Shown here: positions 54,701 to 63,128 of the stretch, piece by piece | Numbering within the stretch: position 1 is the first letter of the stretch | Layout: every line of letters begins with the position of its first letter | Made by a program: the position numbers and the translations under genes | Assembly (NCBI GenBank): GCA_013334965.1 | Contig: JAAXWO010000004.1 | Location: forward strand, 62,001 to 126,000 | From: Chlorobiaceae bacterium | Lineage (GTDB): Bacteria; Bacteroidota; Chlorobiia; Chlorobiales; Chlorobiaceae | Length of the DNA: 64,000 nt | Reading direction: 5' to 3' | The notes under the pieces: model-generated | What the model was told of the DNA's origin: nothing | Seen by the model: the letters and a program-made list of their open reading frames with translations, nothing else | The model's database searches: none

Positions 54701-55508
54701 TCGTTGCACCTTCTGTGATAGTCGTGCCACCTGCGATCGATGCACCCCCTGCGGATACCGTCAACGCACCATTCGATGTTATGCTGTCTGCAGTAACACT
54801 ACCGGCGTCAACGGTACCGGTAGCTGTAATATTATTTGCATTGGTTATGCTTCCGTTGGTCATGTCCAAATCACCGGTAATGCTCGCATTACCGCCGATG
54901 CTCGCATCGCCGCCAGTCGTCAATGTGCCGCCGCTCAAGGCAACACCGCTGACCGTTCCGCCGATCGAGGTGATATTCCCCGTGGAGTTGATCGTGCCGC
55001 CATTGATCACAGCGCCACTTACCGATCCGTTGGCGGTGGAGATGTTGCCAACCGCAGTGATGTTCGTTGCGGATGTGACGCCACCAGCTCCGGTTGCCGA
55101 TACCGTGGAACCGCTGACCGTACCTCCGGTGGTGATAATATCACCTGTAAGGGAGGTAATGTCTCCAGATGTTGTCGAAACGCTGCCTCCAGTGATTGTG
55201 GTGCCTGCACCATCGGTGATCGTGCCGCCAAGCAACGTTCCGCCGGTGACCGTACCGGTAGCATTTATGTCGCCGGGAGTTGAGATATCATTTGCAGCTG
55301 GTCCTACAAGCCCAATAGTTACGCCTGTAGGCGTATTTACAGTGCCACCTAAACCTTCTACCCAAACATCTCCAACCGCAGCTTGCGCCACGTTGGTGAT
55401 CGTAACGGCGCCTGCACCGGTAATCATGCCATAAATCATGGCCAGGCCAAGGGTTCTCTTGTAAAAATGTCCGCGAATTCGAGGACGGCGTGATCTTGAG
55501 ATCTTCAT
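48780..55508 (-). CDS. Giant YadA-type trimeric autotransporter adhesin
   Basis: This 2242-residue surface protein begins with a long basic signal peptide (MKISRSRRPRIRGHFYKRTL, hydrophobic run, VAQAA; cleavage near residue 44). A huge Gly/Thr/Ser/Asn-rich passenger follows, built of short beta-roll-like units (e.g. GATTLGSTLDVAGATSLG). The last ~95 residues are a YadA anchor: GVNVQQMNRVSKKAYSGIAQ, then IPAPMPGHQFSIGAGAGTYG and a strand set ending ASFSW with the terminal aromatic residue. Trimers form a 12-stranded barrel that exports the stalk (family knowledge). Tandem repeats lie at residues ~343-691 (116 aa, three copies) and ~1039-1398 (136 aa, about 2.6 copies). ATG 55508 has AAAGGAG 6 nt upstream. 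Binding target unknown. Confidence 0.9.
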   Translation of the reverse strand: MKISRSRRPRIRGHFYKRTLGLAMIYGMITGAGAVTITNVAQAAVGDVWVEGLGGTVNTPTGVTIGLVGPAANDISTPGDINATGTVTGGTLLGGTITDGAGTTITGGSVSTTSGDITSLTGDIITTGGTVSGSTVSATGAGGVTSATNITAVGNISTANGSVSGAVINGGTINSTGNITSIGGTVSGVALSGGTLTTGGDASIGGNASITGDLDMTNGSITNANNITATGTVDAGSVTADSITSNGALTVSAGGASIAGGTTITEGATITGTTNINTTTADQTNIGNGSGTGLVSIGNARGGVDINGDVQMGANDLTTTGTISGGTITDGTAILTAGNLSTTGTINSGAITSTGAVTGTSFTDGTATLTAGNLSTTGTISSGAITSTSLDAGAGTIETTGIVSGGTITDGVATLTGGNLSGVGTISSGAITSSGLMTSAGLALSSGNADLNGGNLIDVGTINSGAITSTGAVTGTSFTDGTATLTAGNLSTTGTISSGAITSTSLDAGAGTIETTGIVSGGTITDGVATLTGGNLSGVGTISSGAITSSGLMTSAGLALSSGNADLNGGNLIDVGTINSGAITSTGAVTGTSFTDGTATLTAGNLSTTGTISSGAITSTSLDAGAGTIETTGIVSGGTITDGVATLTGGNLSGVGTISSGAITSSGLMTSAGLALSSGNADLNGGNLIDVGTITSSSISGGTITGTSLDVGSGGISGGAISGTSLDLGTGTIDSGAITSTGLITGVGLDAGSGSILGTGGATISSSLLGDSSSLSITSNSVDLLSNGHGLSIDGTTGITTLSGGTNSTNLSLADGVAALQVGTGAPGSDVTLINATNNAGTTAITLGVSTTATTVAGTLDVTGNLTANGTVNTIGNSNTTTNTITAGLNSVEVSSTTGTTIDGNALVTGTLDVNEATTLASTLDVAGATSLGSTLTVTGATTLDGATQINNTLGVTGATSLGSSLTVDGATTLNGATLVDNTLDVTGNLTASGNDNVIGNTTAGTTTTLLGNAVSLVVGDGVATVNGNSAVTGTLDVTGATTLGSTLDVAGATSLGNTLTVTGATTLNGATQINNILGVSGATTLGDTLDVVGATTLSDTLTVMGETTLNGATLVDNTLDVTGNFTATGDVNTIGGVNTTLNTIAAGANSIEVSSTTGTTIDGNALVTGTLNVNEATTLGSTLDVAGATSLGNTLTVAGATTLNGATQINNTLGVTGATTLGNTLDVVGATTLSDTLTVMGETTLNGATLVDNTLDVTGNFTATGDVNTIGGVNTTLNTIAAGANSIEVSSTTGTTIDGNALVTGTLNVNEATTLGSTLDVAGATSLGNTLTVAGATTLNGATQINNTLGVTGATTLGNTLDVVGATTLSDTLTVMGETTLNGATLVDNTLDVTGNFTATGDTNVIGNTNVDTSTTIVGSGVSLVVSNGTVTVNGNQDVTGTLNVNGATTLGSTLDVAGATTLGNTLTVAGATTLNSTLTVEGATTLNSTLDVAGDTSIGGSLAVAGDTSIGGSLTVAGPTTLNGPTVINNTLAVTGNLTATGYTNVIGSTAPGSSTTLVGNGVSLVVSDGYATINGNANVTGTLNVDGNTTLGGTLTVDGATTLNNSLTVAGPTTLNSSLSVDTNGTAANVTGTALVNVATGAASLGVQNANGQLNGVTSDILTTTLMNGSSTTFALGQNSATLTVGTGAIGSGVSLITAVNNAGVTSLTLGTVNTPTTVAGTLNVDGNLTASGDDNLIGGYTTTRNSIVAGFNGVVVNTATGTTINGSTLVQGGSFSVNADNSGVNEFNINGTDTTVNTRLTVNNNMYARGDVNEIGVNGSENTLTGTTTLQASDAAGANNLVVSGTGIKATSGNYSSTVSSTQSTLNESVYGYSVGIDQNAAYKLGGYNGHVVASITDGSEAVYVDRLGNSAGLTTNLLAPTSTGVANVTVSNAGGNPVASVTVNNNGLTVNASGTSISGTTNTITGTTNNINGTTNNINGVANNITGTTNTITGVTTTITNGTNSVVVNGNGTTVTGTLTANNDVVLRGNVVDPVSSNGTLSVSATNAQLTNAGGHGLVVAGSTTQVSGGSNTSTWTLTDGSATLDVGGTSGTPRELIEATTAANSTNPQVRIGDVSSANITVNNSGVHLENNGGPARLTGVADGVDNYDGVNVQQMNRVSKKAYSGIAQVAAMATIPAPMPGHQFSIGAGAGTYGGEQAFAIGGKAIVTDNITIGASLGVGTGTPSAGAIGASFSW
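51313..52390 (-). repeat. 408-bp tandem repeat inside the adhesin gene
   Basis: Units begin at 51313, 51721 and 52129 (period 408 bp = 136 codons). The first two are nearly identical; the third decays after about 260 bp. Confidence 0.85.
53434..54480 (-). repeat. 348-bp tandem repeat inside the adhesin gene, three copies
   Basis: Units begin at 53434, 53782 and 54130, exactly 348 bp (116 codons) apart. They differ by only a few bases, so they are recent or homogenised. Confidence 0.9.
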
Positions 55509-55815
55509 GTTTTGCTCCTTTATGGGGTATTGCAATTAGTTAGCGGATAATTACTTAACAGGTTTATCGAAATACTCAGGGTTACTGATTATCACGAGAG
55601 GAAAAGCTTTGTTCAACGACTTACGACAGTTTCTGAATCATCATCAATCCGAAAGGCAGAAATACCCGGCTTCACTCACTCAATACATCGCCAGAGTACT
55701 CTCATCTTGTCATTACATGAACATCACTTCACACAAATCCTGCATCATAGTATCAATCCGTACCAATCACGTCAGGAGCATATCGAAGGGTATACGCCTA
55801 ATATGCACACTGAGT

Positions 55816-55844
55816 ATTATAAGTATATTTTTTTCATAAGTCAA
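55816..55844 (-). promoter_or_regulatory. Near-consensus sigma-70 promoter upstream of the adhesin gene
   Basis: On the minus strand TTGACT (55839-55844), exactly 17 bp and TATAAT (55816-55821) match the consensus at 11 of 12 positions. The start site would be near 55809, leaving a 5' leader of about 300 nt before the adhesin ATG. An inverted repeat CTTAAA-A-TTTAAG (55873-55885) lies 28 bp upstream of the -35. The 55509-56235 region is otherwise AT-rich and holds no gene I can support. Confidence 0.65.
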
Positions 55845-56237
55845 CGCAGTTCAAAAAATACATGTGACTTCGCCTTAAAATTTAAGCGTATCTTTATACT
55901 TCAAATCACAGTAAACGGCTCAAAAAGAAAACCCGAAAACCCTATGAATAGAGGTTGTGACGCACAATTCCAGTAACTTCTCTTCTTCGACAGCACGAAT
56001 TTTCACAGATGATGCATTTTTGTAACAAGTCACCATTATCGGATTCCATATTCCGCAATCTGCTCCGGTCCGCCGCGTCAAAATCCTCTCAATTGAAATT
56101 CGGATTGAGGTAACAGCAGACAGATGGTCTCGTTCAATGTGGGTGGGGAAATACCTTTGCCGTTCCGTTTTTCGGTCGCGGCAAAGACGTGGCAGGAGAG
56201 TCGAAAAAGAGCGTTGCTTCCGGAGCTTTTCGTCAAC

Positions 56238-56271
56238 AAAAAAAGGCCGCCATTTCTGGCAGCCTTTTTTT
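56238..56271. terminator. Terminator after the dksA-like gene
   Basis: AGGC-c-GCCA (56244-56252) pairs with TGGC-a-GCCT (56257-56265). An A-run on one side and a seven-T run on the other make it usable on both strands. It lies about 40 bp past the stop at 56309. Confidence 0.75.
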
Positions 56272-56308
56272 GCGCCTGCCCTTTCGGGTCAGGCCATGTT
56301 CATGAGGC

Positions 56309-56743
56309 CTATTTCTTGACCTGCTTGCACTCGATCCTCACGGAGGTGTGGGGAACGGCTTCGAGACGTTTTTTCGGAATCGGCTTGCCTGTTTTGACGC
56401 AGATGCCGTAGGTCCTGTTCCTGATCCTTTCGAGCGCCTGGTCGATGTAGTGCAGATAGCGTTCGTCACGGGCGATAAACATGAAACGCTGTTCGCGATC
56501 CATGGTTTCCGTGCCGTGATCGGCCATATGCATGGAGTAGTTGGAGTTGATAGAGTCCTCGACGCTCTCTTCTGAAAGGGAGGAGCGCAGGATGTCGAGG
56601 TCTCGGAGAACCTCCTCACGCCGTTTCAGCAGAAGCTGCCTGAAATGCTCGAGCTCCTCGTCAGTCAGGTATGTTTTTATCAGTTTCGTCTCCTCGGAAA
56701 CGTCTGCTGAACTCTTCGGAGCACTGCTGGTTTTCTTCGACAT
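56309..56743 (-). CDS. DksA/TraR-family protein with degenerate zinc finger
   Basis: This 144-residue protein has a Lys/Ser-rich start and a coiled-coil hairpin (about residues 28-75, LTDEELEHFRQLLLKRREEV). It ends in the DksA C-terminal fold RTYGICVKTGKPIPKKRLEA then VPHTSVRIECKQ. Canonical DksA has CxxC...CxxC; here only the first and last Cys remain. The family binds the RNA polymerase secondary channel and adjusts initiation with ppGpp. Zinc-free variants are known in related phyla, so function may be kept (inference). The gene follows ileS by 59 bp, where a TATAAT on the minus strand (56791-56796) could give its own transcript. Confidence 0.8.
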   Translation of the reverse strand: MSKKTSSAPKSSADVSEETKLIKTYLTDEELEHFRQLLLKRREEVLRDLDILRSSLSEESVEDSINSNYSMHMADHGTETMDREQRFMFIARDERYLHYIDQALERIRNRTYGICVKTGKPIPKKRLEAVPHTSVRIECKQVKK

Positions 56744-56802
56744 GATGTTCTTAGGTTACAGGTTCTAACGGTAAACCGTAAAAATGCACGATTATAATAA
56801 CA

Positions 56803-59800
56803 TCAGGAACGCGATTTTTCAAGCGCGAGTCGACACAATTCGCCATTGACCTGATCTGATTCTTCGCCGCCCGACGATAAGTCAAGCGTTTCAAGCGAAA
56901 TACCGGTCGCAAGCGTCTCTTCCATAATATAAGCTTCGCTTGACCTGACAGCTTCGAGAAGTTTTTCAGTGCCCATCAGAGAGAGTTCGATCCTGTCGGT
57001 GATCTCCAGGCCGCTCTCTTTCCTGAGAGTCTGGATTTTACTTACAAGTTCCCGGGCAAGTCCGAGCATTTCTAGTTCCGGCGTCATTTCGGTGTCGAGA
57101 GCGACCATGATGCGGTGGGCGTCGTCTGCGGCCACAAGCCAACCTTCGATGTCTTCGTGCACGATATCGACATCCTCCCTGGTGAGGCTGAACTGCCTGC
57201 CGTCGAGGTCGATTTCAAGCGTTCCCTCCTTTTCAAGGCGCGAGATCTGCTTGTGGCTCATGACGCGGATAGCTTCGGCGAGGGCTTTCATATCCTTGCC
57301 GAAACGTGGCCCGAGGGTCTTGAAGTTCGGCTTGGCTTTCTTGCTGATGACCGAGCCTTCGTCCTCGATGTATTCGATCTTCTGGATATTGACCTCTTCC
57401 ATGATGATCTCTGCGACCTGCTCGTAGGCCTCCCTCGACAGCGAGTCGTCCACGGCGAGAAGAATCCTCTTGAGCGGCTGGCGCACCTTGATGGATGCCT
57501 TTTCGCGCATGGTGCGGACAAGCGATGTGATGATCTGCGCCTTTTTCATCCGCTCTTCGAGCGGGCGGTCGACCAGGCCGGGATCCGCCTGCGGCCAGTC
57601 AGCCAGGTGCACCGATTCGGCCTCTTCCCTGCCGGTCGTGCCGTTGAGGTCGAGATAGATCCTTTCGGCGATGAAGGGCGTGAACGGCGCAAGCAGTTTC
57701 GCGAGCGTCATGAGCACCGTGTAGAGCGTCTGGTAGGCCGAAAGCTTGTCGGGGCCCATGGCGCCTTTCCAGAAACGCTTGCGTGAGCGGCGGATGTACC
57801 AGTTCGACAGGTCGTCGACCGTGAAGTCGTTGATGAGCCTCGACGCACCGGTCAGGTCGTACTGCTCCATGCGGGTCCGTACCTGTTCGACCAGGGTGTT
57901 GAGGCATGAGAGTATCCATCGGTCGAGTTCGGAACGCTCCTGGACAGGGATCTCCGGATCCTGGAACCTGAAGCCGTCGACGTTGGCGTACAGGACGAAA
58001 AAGTTATAGCTGTTGACGTATGCCCTGAAGAACTTGCGCTGCTCCTCCTCGATCTCGTCCGCGTTGAACAGTTTCGGACGCCACGGGGGGCTGGTGACCA
58101 TGAGGTACCAGCGGATCGCGTCGGCGCCGTACTTGCCCATCGTCTCGAAGGGATCGACCACGTTGCCTTTCGATTTTGACATCTTCTGGCCGCTCTTGTC
58201 GAGGATATGGCCGTTGACGATCAGGTTCTTGTATGCCGGACGGTCGAAGATCAGCGTTGCGATGGCGTGCAGGGTGTAGAACCAGCCCCTCGTCTGGTCG
58301 ACGCCTTCGGCGATGAAGTCGGCCGGGAAGGTTTTGTCGAAAAGCTCCCTGTTCTCGAAGGGGTAGTGAAGCTGTGCAAACGGCATGGAACCGCTGTCGA
58401 ACCAGACGTCGACCAGTTCGGGGGTGCGATTGAAGCGCTTGCCGTCCTTTATGAAATAGACGCGGTCGACGAACGGCTTGTGCAGGTCGAGCTCCACGAG
58501 CCCCTTGTCGAGCGCTTCGCCGAGATTCATGGCCGTACCGTCGATGTCGATCAACCCTTCGCGAAGTTCGGCGATTGACCCCACGGCGAAAAGCTTGCCG
58601 GAAGAGGCGTCGTCGCCTATGGAGAACTCCTCGGCGACCCAGATCGGCAGGGGTGATCCCCAGAACCGTTCACGGGAGAGCGCCCAGTCCTTGTTCTCTT
58701 CGAGCCAGTTGCCGAACCGGCCCGAACCGATCTCCGGCGGATTCCAGTTGATGGTCCTGTTCAGTTCCACCATGCGTGCGGCAATGCTGGTCGTGCGGAT
58801 ATACCAGGATTCGCGGGCATAGTAGATCACCGGTACGTCGTAACGCCATGAGAAAGGATAGGTGTGGGTAATGGTCTCCCTGCGGTAGAGCTTGCCCTCC
58901 TCCTTGAGGCGGCGCATGATCAGGGGATCGGCATCCTTGAAGAACATGCCTTCGTATTCAGGGACCTCGGCGGTGAAGCAGCCGTTGCGTGCGACCGGCT
59001 GGAGCATCGGAAGGTCGTACCTCTTCGCCTGCTCGTAGTCGTCCGCGCCGAAAGCCGGTGCGAGGTGCACGATGCCCGTGCCGTCTTCGGTGGAAACGAA
59101 ATCGCCCGCCGTAACGTACCAGGCCCGTTTTTCGGGAGTGAAATATGAGAAGAGCGGTTCGTAGTCGCGCCCTTCAAGGTCACGGCCCTTGAGCTCCCCG
59201 GTCACCTGCCATGCGGACTCTTCGCCGATCTTTTCGACGAGCACCTGGAGGCGTGATTTTGCGAGGATCAGCTCTTCGCCGGTCTCTGCGTGGCGAACGT
59301 TCACGTAGTCGATGTCGCTGCCGACGGCGAGCGCCACGTTGGAAATGAGCGTCCACGGCGTCGTGGTCCAGACCAGCAGGCTCTCGGTCGAGCCTTTCAG
59401 GCGGAACTTAACGTAGATGCTCGGGTCCTGGACCTCCTTGTATCCGAGCGCCAGTTCATGCGAGCTGAGCACCGTTTCGGACTTCGGGTCCTGCGGCACG
59501 ATCTTGTAATCCTTGAAGATCAGCCCTTTGTCGAAAATAGTCTTCAGGGCCCACCATACCGATTCGATGTAGTTGTTGTCGCAGGTGATGTAAGGGCTGT
59601 CCATGTCGACCCAGTAACCCATCTGTTCGGTCAGCTTGCCCCACCCTTCGCGGTTGTCCTCGATGTGGTGATAGACCAGCTCCCGGGCCTCCTTGTTGAA
59701 CTGCCCTTCGCCGTAGTCAAGGACCTGCGACTTGTTTTTCAGGCCGAGCTTCTTTTCGACCGATATCTCGACTGGCAGGCCGTGGGTGTCCCATCCTGCC

Positions 59801-60054
59801 TTGCGGGGCACGTTGTAGCCCTGCATGGCCTTGTACCTGCAGACGACGTCCTTGATGGTGCGGCTGAAAACGTGGTGTACGCCAGGCTTGCCGTTGACCG
59901 TCGGAGGCCCTTCGTAGAATGAAAAGATTCCGTTCGGCGCATCTTTTTCGAGGCTTTTCCTGAAAATTCGGCGGTCGGCCCAGAACTGCTGGATCTCGGC
60001 CTCCATGGCGCTGTATGGGAGATTCGAAGGGTACTCGCGATAGGTATCGGGCAT
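56803..60054 (-). CDS. ileS: Isoleucyl-tRNA synthetase
   Basis: This 1083-residue class I synthetase charges tRNA-Ile. The HIGH-type motif appears as [13 protein letters not shown] (residues 49-61), followed by [20 protein letters not shown], an editing domain with [14 protein letters not shown], and KMSKSKGNV near residue 625 come next, with a long C-terminal extension. The length and the PGVHH form match the eukaryote-like (type 2) IleRS common in Bacteroidetes/Chlorobi, a class that often resists mupirocin (family knowledge; not tested here). ATG 60054 (MPDTYREYP) is preferred; ATG 60084 is possible, and neither has a good ribosome-binding site. Confidence 0.95.
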   Translation of the reverse strand: MPDTYREYPSNLPYSAMEAEIQQFWADRRIFRKSLEKDAPNGIFSFYEGPPTVNGKPGVHHVFSRTIKDVVCRYKAMQGYNVPRKAGWDTHGLPVEISVEKKLGLKNKSQVLDYGEGQFNKEARELVYHHIEDNREGWGKLTEQMGYWVDMDSPYITCDNNYIESVWWALKTIFDKGLIFKDYKIVPQDPKSETVLSSHELALGYKEVQDPSIYVKFRLKGSTESLLVWTTTPWTLISNVALAVGSDIDYVNVRHAETGEELILAKSRLQVLVEKIGEESAWQVTGELKGRDLEGRDYEPLFSYFTPEKRAWYVTAGDFVSTEDGTGIVHLAPAFGADDYEQAKRYDLPMLQPVARNGCFTAEVPEYEGMFFKDADPLIMRRLKEEGKLYRRETITHTYPFSWRYDVPVIYYARESWYIRTTSIAARMVELNRTINWNPPEIGSGRFGNWLEENKDWALSRERFWGSPLPIWVAEEFSIGDDASSGKLFAVGSIAELREGLIDIDGTAMNLGEALDKGLVELDLHKPFVDRVYFIKDGKRFNRTPELVDVWFDSGSMPFAQLHYPFENRELFDKTFPADFIAEGVDQTRGWFYTLHAIATLIFDRPAYKNLIVNGHILDKSGQKMSKSKGNVVDPFETMGKYGADAIRWYLMVTSPPWRPKLFNADEIEEEQRKFFRAYVNSYNFFVLYANVDGFRFQDPEIPVQERSELDRWILSCLNTLVEQVRTRMEQYDLTGASRLINDFTVDDLSNWYIRRSRKRFWKGAMGPDKLSAYQTLYTVLMTLAKLLAPFTPFIAERIYLDLNGTTGREEAESVHLADWPQADPGLVDRPLEERMKKAQIITSLVRTMREKASIKVRQPLKRILLAVDDSLSREAYEQVAEIIMEEVNIQKIEYIEDEGSVISKKAKPNFKTLGPRFGKDMKALAEAIRVMSHKQISRLEKEGTLEIDLDGRQFSLTREDVDIVHEDIEGWLVAADDAHRIMVALDTEMTPELEMLGLARELVSKIQTLRKESGLEITDRIELSLMGTEKLLEAVRSSEAYIMEETLATGISLETLDLSSGGEESDQVNGELCRLALEKSRS

Positions 60055-60141
60055 GGCTGTCAGAATGTCAAACTGGAAGTTCATGTGCAGAGCAGGACCG
60101 GCCCGGCTCTGCGGAAAAGACTGAATATACGAGAATCGGCA

Positions 60142-60182
60142 GGAAAAGAGAAAGGCAGGCTCTTTTGCGGAGACCTGCCTGT
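60142..60182 (-). terminator. Terminator after the 79-residue gene
   Basis: Minus-strand AGGCAGG (60174-60180), a 14-nt loop and CCTGCCT (60153-60159), then TTCTCTTTT. It separates the small gene from ileS. Confidence 0.65.
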
Positions 60183-60226
60183 AACCCAAGAGGATGCTTC
60201 CCGGCAGGAGCCGGAGACGAAACCGG

Positions 60227-60466
60227 TTAACGACCTTTATTTTCGTTGATCGAGTTATTGATGCCGTCCAGGATCTGCTTGGCCACGACCGTCAGCGAAT
60301 CAAGCGTCGACGCCACTATTTTGCTCAATGGGGTAAGCGTACCGTCGAGCATGGTGCCCAACCCTACGAGGATGGTGGACAAATCACCTTTGACGACATC
60401 GCCAGTGCTCTGCTGCTGCGCCTGGGGCCGCTGCACCTGAAAGGGGGATTTCAATTCTTCAGACAT
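60227..60466 (-). CDS. Small hypothetical protein (79 aa)
   Basis: I recognise no family. The first ~30 residues are polar and Gln-rich ([19 protein letters not shown]). The rest is a likely amphipathic or weakly hydrophobic helix pair ([40 protein letters not shown]), with a charged end ([10 protein letters not shown]). No signal peptide or cysteine is present. It has its own candidate promoter and terminator, which supports a real gene. The composition, polar arm plus helix pair, recalls small self-assembling or membrane-surface proteins, but that is only an impression. Confidence 0.6.
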   Translation of the reverse strand: MSEELKSPFQVQRPQAQQQSTGDVVKGDLSTILVGLGTMLDGTLTPLSKIVASTLDSLTVVAKQILDGINNSINENKGR

Positions 60467-60515
60467 ATGGTACCGGAATTTGGTTTGAATCGGAATGGAG
60501 CGCCAGCAAAAATGA

Positions 60516-60543
60516 AATGTATCATAATAATCGGTGCCGTCAA
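60516..60543 (-). promoter_or_regulatory. Candidate promoter of the 79-residue gene
   Basis: TTGACG (60538-60543), a 16-bp spacer and TACATT (60516-60521) on the minus strand lie 50 bp before the ATG at 60466. Confidence 0.4.
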
Positions 60544-60589
60544 AATAGGGCGACCGCCTGAATCCAGTGTCGGCGCGGCCGGTTGGTGG

Positions 60590-62005
60590 TCACAGACGGC
60601 CGTAGTTGTCTTCGAGACGGATAATGTCGTCCTCGCCGAGGTATCCGCCCGACTGCACTTCGATAAGTTCCAAGGGGACTTCGCCCTGGTTTTCAAGCCT
60701 GTGGCTGGCCCCGACAGGGATATAGATCGACTGGTTCTCGATGAGCGCCACCCGCCTCTCTTCAACCGTTACAAGGGCCGTGCCCGTTACGACGATCCAG
60801 TGTTCGGCGCGGTGATTGTGCTTCTGGAGCGAAAGGGCTGCCCCGGCCTTTACCGTAATGCGCTTGACCTTGAACCGTTCGCCCTGGTCGACGGTTTCGT
60901 AGGAGCCCCAGGGCCGGTAGACTCGCCGGTGGATGAGCGGCTCTTCGCGATTTTGCATCTTGAGCTGGTCGACGATCGCCTTGACTTCGTGCACATGCTC
61001 TTTTGAGGCGACAAGAACGGCATCGGCTGTCTCGACGATCACGTGGTCGTCAAGACCTACCGCGGCCACCAGGCGGCTGGTGGCGTGCAGGTAACTGTTG
61101 TGGACTTCGTGCACCAGCACGTCGCCCCTGATGACGTTACCGTCACGGTCGCGATCCTGCACGTCCCAGAGCACCGACCAACCCCCGACGTCACTCCAGC
61201 CTGCATCGAGCGGAACGACGAAAGCGTTCGAGGTCTTCTCCATGACTGCGTAATCGATCGAATCGGAAGGACAGGCCGCAAAAGACTCTTCATCGAGCCG
61301 CAGAAAGTCCAGGTCACGTTTTGCAAGCCGCAGGGCGTTTCGACATGCTTCAAGCATCTCCGGATGAGCGGATTCAAGTTCCGCGAGATAGACTTCAGGC
61401 CGGAACAGGAACATGCCGCTGTTCCAGAAGTAGTCCCCCGATGCCAGATAGCTTTCGGCACGCTCCTGCGAAGGTTTTTCGACAAACTCGGTAACGCGCC
61501 TCTCCGCCCCGGGCTTCCAGGAACCCGATTCTGCCCGGATATAACCATAGCCCGTTTCAGGTGAACGCGGTTTGATGCCGAACGTTACGAGCCCTCCTGC
61601 ATCTGCTGTGCCGAGACCCGATTCGATCGAGTCACCGAATGCTTTCCGGTCAAGGATGACGTGGTCGGCGGGCATGACGAGCATGAGGGCGCCCGGTCTG
61701 CTTTCGACCAGCATGAGGGCGGCGATGGCTGCCGCCGGCGCAGTGTTGCGGCCGCAGGGTTCAAGGATGATGGTGCAGGTGTCGGCCTCAACCTCCCGGA
61801 GCTGCTCCGCGACAAGAAAGCGGTGCTCATCGTTGCAGACGCAGATGACCGGACCGATTCGCTCAATGCCCGACAGTCGCTGCACCGTATCCTGCAGCAT
61901 TGTCCACTCTCCGAAAATCGGAAGGAGCTGTTTCGGGTACAATGCCCTGGATAGCGGCCAAAGCCTGGTTCCTGCACCGCCACTGAGAATGACTGGTATG
62001 ATCAT
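60590..62005 (-). CDS. manC: Mannose-1-phosphate guanylyltransferase / mannose-6-phosphate isomerase
   Basis: This 471-residue type II bifunctional enzyme makes GDP-mannose. The N-terminal nucleotidyltransferase has LSGGAGTRLWPLSRALYPKQ and a FVEKP motif. The C-terminal cupin (isomerase) has RPWGSYETVDQGERFKVKRI, LSLQKHNHRAEHWIVV and YIPVGASHRLEN. ATG 62003-62005 fits the family start MIIPVILSGG; an upstream start at 62056 would overlap rmlB. It lies 47 bp after rmlB in a nucleotide-sugar operon, supplying mannose-derived donors for surface glycan. Confidence 0.94.
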   Translation of the reverse strand: MIIPVILSGGAGTRLWPLSRALYPKQLLPIFGEWTMLQDTVQRLSGIERIGPVICVCNDEHRFLVAEQLREVEADTCTIILEPCGRNTAPAAAIAALMLVESRPGALMLVMPADHVILDRKAFGDSIESGLGTADAGGLVTFGIKPRSPETGYGYIRAESGSWKPGAERRVTEFVEKPSQERAESYLASGDYFWNSGMFLFRPEVYLAELESAHPEMLEACRNALRLAKRDLDFLRLDEESFAACPSDSIDYAVMEKTSNAFVVPLDAGWSDVGGWSVLWDVQDRDRDGNVIRGDVLVHEVHNSYLHATSRLVAAVGLDDHVIVETADAVLVASKEHVHEVKAIVDQLKMQNREEPLIHRRVYRPWGSYETVDQGERFKVKRITVKAGAALSLQKHNHRAEHWIVVTGTALVTVEERRVALIENQSIYIPVGASHRLENQGEVPLELIEVQSGGYLGEDDIIRLEDNYGRL

Positions 62006-62052
62006 GGCTGAATCACGGGAAGTGGTTTTAATGGCAATATCGCAGGCAGGGC

Positions 62053-63102
<1,050 letters not shown>

Positions 63103-63128
63103 CTGGATGACGGGAGTCGAATTATGAG

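Noticed and set aside
55609-55976. Two small plus-strand frames (76 and 89 codons) in the AT-rich gap upstream of the adhesin gene
   Set aside because: They overlap each other, have no ribosome-binding site or recognisable motif, and lie on the strand opposite the adhesin promoter.
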